14,285 nucleotides of DNA from CAYVBN01 sp964538565 (GTDB lineage: Bacteria; Pseudomonadota; Alphaproteobacteria; Rhizobiales; Xanthobacteraceae), in assembly GCA_964538565.1 (NCBI GenBank), contig CAZIGW010000157.1, forward strand, positions 1-14,285. Direction: 5' to 3'. Below the pieces are notes generated by a model. That model did no database searches. It saw only the letters and a program-made list of their open reading frames with translations, and was not told the DNA's origin. The position numbers were made by a program, and so were the translations under genes. Below are positions 7,017 through 14,285 of the stretch, piece after piece. The stretch's first letter is position 1. The number at the start of each line of letters is the position of its first letter.

Positions 7017-7059
7017 TGCCGGCTGCACGCCTGGACGGCAGGGTACGCCGGCAGCTTTT
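7017..7059 (+). terminator. Possible hairpin terminator or leader structure between nfu and tsaB
   Basis: TGCCGGC (7017-7023) pairs perfectly with GCCGGCA (7047-7053). The 23-base intervening sequence contains a possible inner CCTG/CAGG stem. GC and a T4 run (7056-7059) follow. It lies about 120 bases past the nfu stop and 26 bases before the tsaB ATG. The short T-run and long loop make intrinsic termination uncertain. Confidence 0.25.
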
Positions 7060-7084
7060 CCGGATTGCGTCGCGAACCATCCTG

Positions 7085-7768
7085 ATGCGCGTCCTTGCCA
7101 TCGACACCGCACTCGAAGCCTGCTCCGCCGCGGTGCTCGACACCGAGCGCCGCGGTGTGGTGGCGAGCGAGTCGCAGCCAATGGCCCGCGGCCACGCCGA
7201 AGCCCTGATGCCGCTGATCGCGCGCGTCATGCAGCAGGCCCGCCTGCCGTTCGCCGAGATCGACCGGATCGCGGTCACCGTCGGTCCGGGCAGCTTCACC
7301 GGATTGCGCGTCGGCGTGGCGGCGGCCCGCGGACTTGCACTCGCGTCGGGCAAGCCGGCCATCGGGCTGACAACGCTCGCCGCCTTCGCGGCCCCGCACA
7401 TCGCGGCCGACGAGACGCTGCCGCTGCTGGCGGCGATCGATGCGCGGCACGACCACGTGTACATGCAGTTGTTTGGCCCGGGCGGGCGGACGCTGATCTC
7501 CCCGCGGCTCGCGCCGCTGCGTGAGGCCGTCCGCGCGGCGACCAGCGGTCCCGCCCGCCTCGTCGGCTCCGCCGCGCAGCTTGTTGCGTTGGCCTGGCCG
7601 ACCGACGAGCCGCCGCCCCCGCTCGTCGATTCGGCGCGCGCGCCGAACATCGACTGGATCGCCCATCTCGGCGCCGCCGCGATGGAAAGCAAGCACGCGC
7701 CGAAGCCGCTCTATCTGCGCGCGCCCGATGCCCAGCCGCAGGATGCGGTGCGCCTGCCGCGTCGATGA
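7085..7768 (+). CDS. tsaB: tRNA threonylcarbamoyladenosine biosynthesis protein TsaB
   Basis: The 227-residue protein belongs to the ASKHA-fold TsaB (YeaZ) family. With TsaD and TsaE, neither present in this window, it helps transfer threonylcarbamoyl to A37 of ANN-decoding tRNAs. Diagnostic features are the N-terminal MRVLAIDTALEACSAAVLD, HAEALMPLI (37-45) and the TVGPGSFTGLRVG signature (65-77). I chose the ATG at 7085 because the family begins right at this strand. The in-frame ATG at 6983 adds 34 non-conserved residues. No clear Shine-Dalgarno precedes the chosen start. The stop overlaps the rimI start by 4 bases, so the two are translationally coupled; tsaB-rimI pairing is widespread in bacteria. 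Confidence 0.95.
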   Translation: MRVLAIDTALEACSAAVLDTERRGVVASESQPMARGHAEALMPLIARVMQQARLPFAEIDRIAVTVGPGSFTGLRVGVAAARGLALASGKPAIGLTTLAAFAAPHIAADETLPLLAAIDARHDHVYMQLFGPGGRTLISPRLAPLREAVRAATSGPARLVGSAAQLVALAWPTDEPPPPLVDSARAPNIDWIAHLGAAAMESKHAPKPLYLRAPDAQPQDAVRLPRR

Positions 7769-8247
7769 CGGGCTTCCTCACGCGCTGGTTCCGATCCGAG
7801 CCGCGTCTCTCCGAGGCGGCGCCGCGCGATGCTGCGATGTTCGCGGCGTTGCACGCCGCCTCGTTTTCCCGCGGATGGAGCGAGCACGAATTCGAACGCC
7901 TGCTCTCCGAGCGCAACGTCGTCGCCCATCGCGCGACCTGCGGCCGCGCCCTCGCCGGTTTCATTCTCTCGCGCATCGCCGCCGGCGAAGCCGAGATCCT
8001 GTCGGTTGCGGTGGCTCGCCCGCGCCGCGGTGGGGGGATCGGCCGCCGCCTGCTCGATCTGCACCTGCGCCGCCTGGCCGGTCTCGAGGTCCGCACGGTG
8101 TTTCTCGAGGTCGACGAGGACAACTTACCGGCGGTGCGACTCTATGGCCGCGCCGGCTTCCGCGAGGTCGGACGCCGGGCCGGTTACTATCCGCGGGCCG
8201 GGCAGAAGCCCGCCGCTGCGCTGGTGTTGCGCCGGGACCTTGCCTGA
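7765..8247 (+). CDS. rimI: RimI-like GNAT-family N-acetyltransferase
   Basis: The 160-residue protein has the GNAT fold. Strand-plus-motif A is EILSVAVARPRRGGGIGRRLL (77-97), whose Arg88-x-x-Gly91-x-Gly93 loop binds the acetyl-CoA pyrophosphate. VFLEVDEDNLPAVRLYGRAGF (112-132) contains the Glu115, Asn120 and Tyr127 positions typical of RimI/Naa-type enzymes. RimI acetylates the N-terminus of ribosomal protein S18 in E. coli, and its relatives acetylate other protein N-termini. The start is the ATG in ATGA shared with the tsaB stop. A distant substrate specificity cannot be excluded, but the tsaB neighbour supports RimI. Confidence 0.92.
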   Translation: MTGFLTRWFRSEPRLSEAAPRDAAMFAALHAASFSRGWSEHEFERLLSERNVVAHRATCGRALAGFILSRIAAGEAEILSVAVARPRRGGGIGRRLLDLHLRRLAGLEVRTVFLEVDEDNLPAVRLYGRAGFREVGRRAGYYPRAGQKPAAALVLRRDLA

Positions 8248-8257
8248 CGCGCGCCGA

Positions 8258-8286
8258 TGGACGTAAGTGGCCGGGCAAAATATGAT
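8258..8286 (+). promoter_or_regulatory. Probable promoter of the fur/mur gene
   Basis: TGGACG (8258-8263) and TATGAT (8281-8286) are separated by exactly 17 bases. They match the housekeeping -35 and -10 consensus well; TATGAT has one mismatch. Predicted transcription starts near 8293, inside the longest open frame of the regulator. This argues for the downstream GTG at 8321 as its start. It lies 11-39 bases past the rimI stop. Confidence 0.5.
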
Positions 8287-8320
8287 CCGGCCCTGCCGGA
8301 GCGCACCGACGGACCTGGTC

Positions 8321-8755
8321 GTGACCGAGCCGAAGTCGAACAACATCCAAGCGCAATGCGTCGCCCGGGGCATGCGGATGACCGAGCAGCGGCGGGTCAT
8401 CGCGCGCGTTCTCGCCGACTCGGCCGATCACCCGGACGTGGAGGAACTCTACCGCCGCTGCGCCAGGATCGACGATCGCATCTCGATTTCCACCGTCTAC
8501 CGGACCGTCAAGCTGTTCGAGGACGCGGGCATCATCGAGCGGCACGACTTCCGCGAAGGCCGCGCACGCTACGAACAGATGCCCGACAGCCACCATGATC
8601 ATCTGATCAATCTGCGGACCGGCGAGGTCATCGAGTTCCAGTCGGAGGAGATCGAACGGCTGCAGGCCGAGATCGCCCGCCGGCTCGGCTACAAGCTGGT
8701 CGACCATCGCCTCGAACTCTACGCGGTGCCGTTCAGCGACAAGACCAAGGGGTGA
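8321..8755 (+). CDS. mur: Fur-family metal-responsive repressor, probably the manganese regulator Mur
   Basis: From the GTG at 8321 the protein is 144 residues, matching Fur/Mur length, with a GGA 7 bases upstream and a probable promoter just before it. Alternatives are the ATG at 8282 (157 residues) and the GTG at 8267. The winged-helix DNA-binding region includes GMRMTEQRRVIARVLADS and ISISTVYRTVKLFEDAGIIER (about 17-73). The metal-sensing region has His33/Glu81-type ligands only in part, with HHDHLI at 91-96. E. coli Fur has CLDC immediately after HHDHLI; here it is replaced by NLRT, so the structural CxxC zinc site is absent. Loss of that site is characteristic of alphaproteobacterial Mur, which represses manganese uptake, but annotation pipelines usually call it Fur. 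The TGA stop overlaps the plsC ATG by one base. Confidence 0.9.
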   Translation: MTEPKSNNIQAQCVARGMRMTEQRRVIARVLADSADHPDVEELYRRCARIDDRISISTVYRTVKLFEDAGIIERHDFREGRARYEQMPDSHHDHLINLRTGEVIEFQSEEIERLQAEIARRLGYKLVDHRLELYAVPFSDKTKG

Positions 8756-9558
8756 TGCTGCGCCTCGGTTTCATCGTCGTGGCGATCGCCACGATCACCG
8801 TCCCGCTCATTCCGCTGCAATGGCTGGCGGTGCGCTGGGGACTGCCGCTGCGCCGGCGCATTCCGGTGTTCTACCATCGGGTCCTCTGCGCCCTGCTCGG
8901 CGTGCGGGTGCGCGTGATCGGCCGGCCCCTGCGCGAGCGCCCGCTGCTGATCGTCGCCAACCACGCCTCCTGGCTCGACATCTCGGTCATCACCGCGGCG
9001 GCGCCGGCGGTGTTCGTCGCCAAGCGCGAAGTCTCGACGTGGCCCCTGTTCGGCCTGCTGGCGCGCCTGCAGCGCTCGGTGTTCGTCGACCGCACGCGCC
9101 GGCATCGCACGCGCGACGTCAACGCCGAGATCGCCCGGCGGCTGGCCGAGGGCGATCCGGTCGTCCTGTTCGGCGAAGGAACATCGAGCGACGGCAACCG
9201 CGTGCTGCCGTTCCGCAGCGCCTTGATCGGGGCTGCGCGCGACGCGCTCGTGGAGGCCGGAGACGTCTCGAAGGTCTGGATCCAGCCGCTCTCGATCGCC
9301 TACACGGGCCTGCACGGGCTGCCGGCCGGCCGCCAGCACCGCCCCGCACTCGCCTGGTACGGCGAATTCGCCCTCTGGCCGCATCTGATCGGCGTCATCC
9401 GGCGGGGGGCGATCGACGTCGTGATGACCTGGGGGGACGCCGTGCCGTTCGACGAGAGTTCCGATCGCAAGGCCGTCGCCAAGTCGATCGAGCGAACCGT
9501 CCGCCAACTCACCGCGTTGGCGCTGCGCGGGCGTCCGCGCGAGACGAGACCGGCATGA
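8755..9558 (+). CDS. plsC: 1-acyl-sn-glycerol-3-phosphate acyltransferase (PlsC/OlsA family)
   Basis: The 267-residue protein has an N-terminal hydrophobic anchor (about 3-25). An acyltransferase domain follows, with the catalytic NHASWLD (His70-x4-Asp75), the substrate-binding FGEGTSSDGNRVLPFRSAL (139-157; FPEGT-like) and VDRTR (111-115). The family acylates lysophosphatidic acid at the sn-2 position to give phosphatidic acid. Some alphaproteobacterial relatives (OlsA) instead acylate lyso-ornithine lipid, and sequence inspection cannot separate the two. The ATG overlaps the upstream TGA (TGATG), and a GTG at 8752 is an alternative start adding one residue. Translational coupling to mur is likely. 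Confidence 0.93.
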   Translation: MLRLGFIVVAIATITVPLIPLQWLAVRWGLPLRRRIPVFYHRVLCALLGVRVRVIGRPLRERPLLIVANHASWLDISVITAAAPAVFVAKREVSTWPLFGLLARLQRSVFVDRTRRHRTRDVNAEIARRLAEGDPVVLFGEGTSSDGNRVLPFRSALIGAARDALVEAGDVSKVWIQPLSIAYTGLHGLPAGRQHRPALAWYGEFALWPHLIGVIRRGAIDVVMTWGDAVPFDESSDRKAVAKSIERTVRQLTALALRGRPRETRPA

Positions 9559-9708
9559 GGCGGCATTCCTTTTTCCGGCGAAAACCGCTAAGAGGGGCGT
9601 GGTCACCGAGACCCCTTGGCGAATCGGGGCCCGACGACAATCTCACGGAATATCAATGGGTTGACGGGGTCTAGGGCCCGCCCTGCCCGCAGGATCGATC
9701 AGGTCGGA
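9559..9708 (+). other. plsC-miaB intergenic gap with small hairpins
   Basis: This is the only sizeable gap in the right-hand gene run. TTTTC (9571-9575) pairs with GAAAA (9580-9584), flanked by GCGG (9560-9563) and CCGC (9585-9588). AGGGG (9593-9597) pairs with CCCCT (9612-9616). These could form a weak terminator or processing structure after plsC. I see no convincing promoter hexamer pair ahead of miaB. Confidence 0.25.
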
Positions 9709-11106
<1,398 letters not shown>

Positions 11107-11110
11107 GTCC

Positions 11111-12166
11111 TTGCGCAGCCGCGACACCAACAACGGTTCGCTGATCGCCGCCGACCAGCCGTCGGGCGGAGATGCCGGAGCGCAGGTCGTGCTCGCCTTC
11201 GACGACAACCGGCTGGCTTCGGTCCTGTTCGGACAGTACGGACAGAACCTGGCGCTGATCGAGCGCCGGCTCGGCGTGGTCGCCGATTCGCGCGGCAATC
11301 ACGTCACGATCGAGGGCTCGCGCGATGCCTGCGAACAGGCGCGGCACGTGCTCGAAGGCCTCTACGAGCAGATCAAGCGCGGCCACGAGCTCGCCACCGG
11401 GGACGTCGAAGGCGCGATCCGCCAGGCGCTGGCGCAGGGCTCGCTGTTCGACTTCGACCCGGCCTCGAGTCGATCGAGCTTCGAGGAGATCAACCGGCGC
11501 AAGCGCCCGGTGCGCGCGCGCACCGCCGCGCAGGACGCCTACGTGCGCGCGCTGCGCCGGCATGCACTTGTATTCGGCACGGGTCCGGCCGGCACCGGCA
11601 AGACCTGGCTCGCGGTCGCGCAGGCCGTTGCGCTGTTCGAGCGCAAGGAAGTCGATCGCATCATCCTGTCGCGCCCGGCGGTCGAGGCCGGCGAGCGACT
11701 CGGGTTCCTGCCCGGCGACATGCGCGAGAAGGTCGATCCCTACCTGCGCCCCATCTATGACGCGCTGTTCGACCTGATGGACCCCCGCATCGTCGAGCGC
11801 GCGCTGCAGACCGGCGAAATCGAGATCGCGCCGCTCGCATTCATGCGCGGGCGCACGCTCGCGAACGCGGCCGTGATCCTCGACGAGGCGCAGAACACCA
11901 CGTCGATGCAGATGAAGATGTTCCTCACGCGGCTCGGCGAGAACAGCCGCATGATCGTGACCGGAGATCCGAGCCAGGTCGACCTGCCGCACGGCCAGGC
12001 GTCCGGCCTCGCCGAAGCGGTGCGGCTGCTCGCCGACGTGGAAGGCGTCGGTCACGTCGTCTTCACGCATGAGGACGTGATCCGGCACGAGCTCGTCGCA
12101 CGCATCGTCGCCGCCTACGACAGGGCGCATCTTCCCGCGCCGCACAAGCGCGAGGCCGGGGAATGA
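11111..12166 (+). CDS. phoH: PhoH-family ATPase (YbeZ type)
   Basis: The predicted protein is 351 residues. It has an N-terminal KH-like region (about 25-85, VVLAFDDNRLASVLFG ... NLALIERRLGV) and a P-loop ATPase domain. Walker A is GTGPAGTGKT (156-165), Walker B is VILDEAQN (255-262), and a TGDPSQ sensor-like motif follows (284-289). E. coli YbeZ interacts with YbeY and is thought to act in RNA metabolism; its precise activity is unsettled. The start appears to be TTG at 11111, with GGGAG 9 bases upstream; a TTG at 11087, overlapping miaB by 20 bases, is an alternative. It begins 4 bases after the miaB stop and overlaps ybeY by 4 bases (ATGA). Confidence 0.95.
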   Translation: MRSRDTNNGSLIAADQPSGGDAGAQVVLAFDDNRLASVLFGQYGQNLALIERRLGVVADSRGNHVTIEGSRDACEQARHVLEGLYEQIKRGHELATGDVEGAIRQALAQGSLFDFDPASSRSSFEEINRRKRPVRARTAAQDAYVRALRRHALVFGTGPAGTGKTWLAVAQAVALFERKEVDRIILSRPAVEAGERLGFLPGDMREKVDPYLRPIYDALFDLMDPRIVERALQTGEIEIAPLAFMRGRTLANAAVILDEAQNTTSMQMKMFLTRLGENSRMIVTGDPSQVDLPHGQASGLAEAVRLLADVEGVGHVVFTHEDVIRHELVARIVAAYDRAHLPAPHKREAGE

Positions 12167-12684
12167 GCGCGCCCGCGCAGGGATCCGCGAGCGCCGGACC
12201 GGCCGTGGAGATCATGGTCCAGTCCGCCTTGTGGAGCGCGGCGCCTGCGGCCGAAGCCGTGGTGCGCGCCGCGATCGCCGCCGCCGCTCCGCCGACCACG
12301 GCAGGCTGCGAAGTCTCCGTCGTCCTCACGGACGATGCGGCGATCCGCGTTCTCAACCAGCGCTGGCGCGGCGTTGATGCGGCGACGAATGTTCTCTCCT
12401 TCCCGGCGGCCGCCGTCGAGGCGACGTGGAGCGAGGCGGATTCCCCCCCGAGGCTGCTCGGCGACATCGTGATCGCCTACGAAACCGTGGCCCGCGAGGC
12501 GTCCGCGGAACAAAAGCCGCTTCCCCATCATCTTGCCCACCTGGCGGTGCATGGTTTTCTCCACCTTCTGGGCTACGATCACGAGACCGACGCCGAGGCC
12601 GAGGCGATGGAACGGCTCGAGAGCACCATCTTGACTCGGCTCGACGTGCCCGACCCGTATCTCGCGCGTGATCCAGGAGCCTGA
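12163..12684 (+). CDS. ybeY: Endoribonuclease YbeY (rRNA maturation factor)
   Basis: The 173-residue zinc metalloprotein of the UPF0054 family is involved in 16S rRNA 3' maturation and ribosome quality control. The zinc-binding HGFLHLLGYDH motif is complete, with His130, His134 and His140. The NVLSFP segment (76-81) and LLGDIVIAYETVA (98-110) are also typical. The first 15 residues are a variable Ala/Gly/Ser extension. The start lies in the ATGA overlap with the phoH stop. Its position directly after phoH is conserved across Proteobacteria and agrees with the reported YbeZ-YbeY partnership. Confidence 0.96.
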   Translation: MSAPAQGSASAGPAVEIMVQSALWSAAPAAEAVVRAAIAAAAPPTTAGCEVSVVLTDDAAIRVLNQRWRGVDAATNVLSFPAAAVEATWSEADSPPRLLGDIVIAYETVAREASAEQKPLPHHLAHLAVHGFLHLLGYDHETDAEAEAMERLESTILTRLDVPDPYLARDPGA

Positions 12685-12697
12685 CCTCCGAACGCCC

Positions 12698-13900
12698 ATG
12701 CCCGACCCCGACGCGCCAAGTCGTAGCGAAGCGAGCCGCAGCGGACAGACCGACGTGCAACAGGAAGCGCGGAACCTGCCGGTTCCGGTGCGCCGGCCGA
12801 GCGAGGTCGCGCGCGAGCGCGACGCAAGCTGGATCGGCCGGTTGCTTCGCACGCTGTTCGGCTGGAGGCCCGGCTCGATCCGCGACGATCTGGAATTCGT
12901 GCTCGAGGACGGCGCCTCCGGCGAAAGCGGCTTCTCTCCCGAAGAGCGCACCATGCTCAAGAACATCCTCGGCCTGCGCGAGCGCCGCACCGAGGACGTC
13001 ATGGTGCCGCGCGCCGACATCGTGGCCGTGCAGCAGGACATCGGCCTCGGCGAGCTGCTGCGCGTGTTCGAAGGCGCCGGCCACTCGCGCCTCGTCGTCT
13101 ACAACGACACGCTCGACGACCCGGTCGGCATGGTGCACATCCGCGATCTCCTCGCCTTCATGACGGCGCGCTCGGCGGTCGAGCCGGCGAAGACCAAGCG
13201 CAAGAAACCGTTGCCGGCCGGCCTCGATCTCAAGTCGATCGACCTCGCCACGCCGTTGTCCTCAACCAAGCTGGTGCGTCCGCTCCTGTTCGTGCCGCCC
13301 TCGATGCCGGCGATCGACCTGCTCGCCCGCATGCAGGCGACGCACATTCATCTGGCGCTCGTGATCGACGAGTACGGCGGCACCGACGGACTGGTTTCGA
13401 TCGAGGACATCGTCGAGGAGATCGTCGGCGAGATCGAGGACGAGCATGACGAAGCGACGAACTACACCGTCGTCCGCCAGCCGGACGGTTCGTTCATCGC
13501 CGATGCGCGGGCAAGCCTGGAGGACGTGATCCTCACGGTCGGGGCGGATTTCGACGTCGGCGACGCCGGGCAGGAAGTCGACACGCTCGGCGGCTATCTG
13601 GTGGCGCAGGTCGGCCGCGTTCCGGTGCGCGGCGAGCTGGTGCCGGGACCCGCTCCGTTCGAGATCGAGGTGCTCGACGCCGACCCGCGCCGCGTCAAGA
13701 AGGTGAAGATCTCGATCGCCCGCGACCGGCGCCGCGCCGCCGGCCGCGAGCGCGAGGCGCGCCGTCGCGAAGCCGAGGCAGAGCCGGACGCCGCGAGGAC
13801 GCCGCCGGCCGCCGCGCCGGCGGAGCACAGCGAAGGAGGCGAAGCGTCGAACCCCGCGCCCGATTCGGCCCCCCCGGACACAGGCGCGCGCCAGCCGTGA
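12698..13900 (+). CDS. corC: CorC/HlyC-family CBS-domain protein (YbeX type)
   Basis: From the ATG at 12698 the protein is 400 residues. The GTG at 12668, overlapping ybeY by 17 bases, is an alternative; neither has a well-placed Shine-Dalgarno, and GGAG (12676-12679) could pair with CTCC (12686-12689). Layout: a polar N-terminus (1-45), a short FGWRPGSIRDDLEFVLED region, a CBS pair at about 98-155 (VMVPRADIVAV ... RLVVYND ... GMVHIRDLL) and 193-248 (LLFVPPSMPAIDLL ... VIDEYGGTDGLVSIEDIVEEIVGEI), then the CorC_HlyC domain (about 255-340). The 60-residue tail is rich in Arg, Glu, Ala and Pro. There is no DUF21 membrane domain, so it is a soluble relative. CorC was linked to Mg/Co efflux, and YbeX more recently to ribosome metabolism. 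The mid-domain linker (about 155-192) is longer than in E. coli and lysine-rich. Confidence 0.93.
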   Translation: MPDPDAPSRSEASRSGQTDVQQEARNLPVPVRRPSEVARERDASWIGRLLRTLFGWRPGSIRDDLEFVLEDGASGESGFSPEERTMLKNILGLRERRTEDVMVPRADIVAVQQDIGLGELLRVFEGAGHSRLVVYNDTLDDPVGMVHIRDLLAFMTARSAVEPAKTKRKKPLPAGLDLKSIDLATPLSSTKLVRPLLFVPPSMPAIDLLARMQATHIHLALVIDEYGGTDGLVSIEDIVEEIVGEIEDEHDEATNYTVVRQPDGSFIADARASLEDVILTVGADFDVGDAGQEVDTLGGYLVAQVGRVPVRGELVPGPAPFEIEVLDADPRRVKKVKISIARDRRRAAGREREARRREAEAEPDAARTPPAAAPAEHSEGGEASNPAPDSAPPDTGARQP

Positions 13901-14285
13901 CGCCCGCCCGCATCGTCCATTCGATCGTTCTTGCCTGGGGCTGGCGGCGCGCGTTGATCGCATGCGCGGCCGGGGCCGCTTCAACCCTCGCGCTCGCTCC
14001 GTTCAACCTCTGGCCGGTGATGTTCCTGACGATCCCGCTCGCCGTCTGGCTCATCGACGGCGCGGCCGGCGGACGGGCGGGAAAAATCGCCGTCGCGGCG
14101 GCGACCGGATGGTGGTTCGGCTTCGGCTACTTCCTTGCCGGCCTCTATTGGATCGGCAATGCGTTCCTGGTCGACGCCAAGATGTTCGGCTGGCTGTTGC
14201 CGATCGCGGTCGCCGGGCTGCCCGCGGGCCTCGCGCTGTTCACCGCGCTCGGCTTTGCGCTGGCGCGCCTGCTCTGGCGGCCGGG
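13897..14285 (+). CDS. lnt: Apolipoprotein N-acyltransferase Lnt (partial, C-terminus outside window)
   Basis: The frame opens with GTG at 13897, inside the corC stop (GTGA, 4-base overlap), and runs to the window edge for 129 codons without a stop. The visible part is the N-terminal membrane domain. It starts with TPARIVHSIVLAWGWRRAL and continues with LALAPFNLWPVMFLTIPL (about 31-48), GWWFGFGYFLAGLYWIGNAF and further hydrophobic helices. The APFNLWP and GYFxxGLYWIGNA patterns are characteristic of Lnt, which N-acylates the lipid-modified cysteine of lipoproteins in the inner membrane. The nitrilase-type catalytic domain lies beyond the window. Placement after corC matches the conserved ybeX-lnt order. 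Confidence 0.93.
   Translation, partial: MTPARIVHSIVLAWGWRRALIACAAGAASTLALAPFNLWPVMFLTIPLAVWLIDGAAGGRAGKIAVAAATGWWFGFGYFLAGLYWIGNAFLVDAKMFGWLLPIAVAGLPAGLALFTALGFALARLLWRP

Noticed and set aside
6134..7696. 520-codon minus-strand open frame across nfu and tsaB
   Set aside because: It spans two well-supported plus-strand genes and their gap, has Arg/Gly-rich composition, and shows no family features.

Overview
This window comes from a high-GC (roughly two-thirds G+C) alphaproteobacterial chromosome. It is most likely from Hyphomicrobiales (Rhizobiales), near Bradyrhizobiaceae/Xanthobacteraceae. The evidence is the protein sequences, a Fur paralogue of the Mur type that lacks the CxxC zinc site, and the gene order trpS-usp-nfu-tsaB-rimI-fur/mur-plsC-miaB-phoH-ybeY-corC-lnt, which I recall as typical of that order. 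It is core chromosome: I see no mobile element, CRISPR array, tRNA, rRNA or prophage gene, and no broken gene. The largest gap between genes is about 190 bases.

Left part (1-2666, minus strand). Two consecutive genes encode related-looking membrane-anchored coiled-coil proteins of unknown function. The downstream one runs off the left edge. Upstream of the pair is a compact cluster of palindromic and repeated TTACC elements. Next comes a PfkB-family kinase, probably adenosine kinase, which is transcribed divergently from the genes to its right.

Middle part (2858-7768, plus strand). The genes are murJ (lipid II flippase), trpS (tryptophanyl-tRNA synthetase), a universal stress protein, nfu (Fe-S scaffold) and tsaB (tRNA t6A synthesis). 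They are separated by 114-189 base gaps that hold small inverted repeats and possible promoters.

Right part (7085-14285, plus strand). This is a tightly packed run: tsaB and rimI overlap by 4 bases, a probable promoter precedes fur/mur, fur/mur overlaps plsC, and a 150-base gap leads to miaB-phoH-ybeY-corC-lnt. In that last block most junctions overlap or are separated by a few bases. phoH appears to start with TTG and lnt with GTG. The block links tRNA modification (MiaB), a PhoH ATPase, rRNA maturation (YbeY), a CBS-domain protein (CorC) and lipoprotein acylation (Lnt). It is the same order as the E. coli miaB-ybeZ-ybeY-ybeX-lnt cluster.

I looked for an undescribed system and did not find a convincing one. 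The best candidate for something unstudied is the pair of membrane/coiled-coil proteins at the left edge with its repeat-rich upstream region. The remaining observations are small: start codons, leader hairpins and variant motifs.
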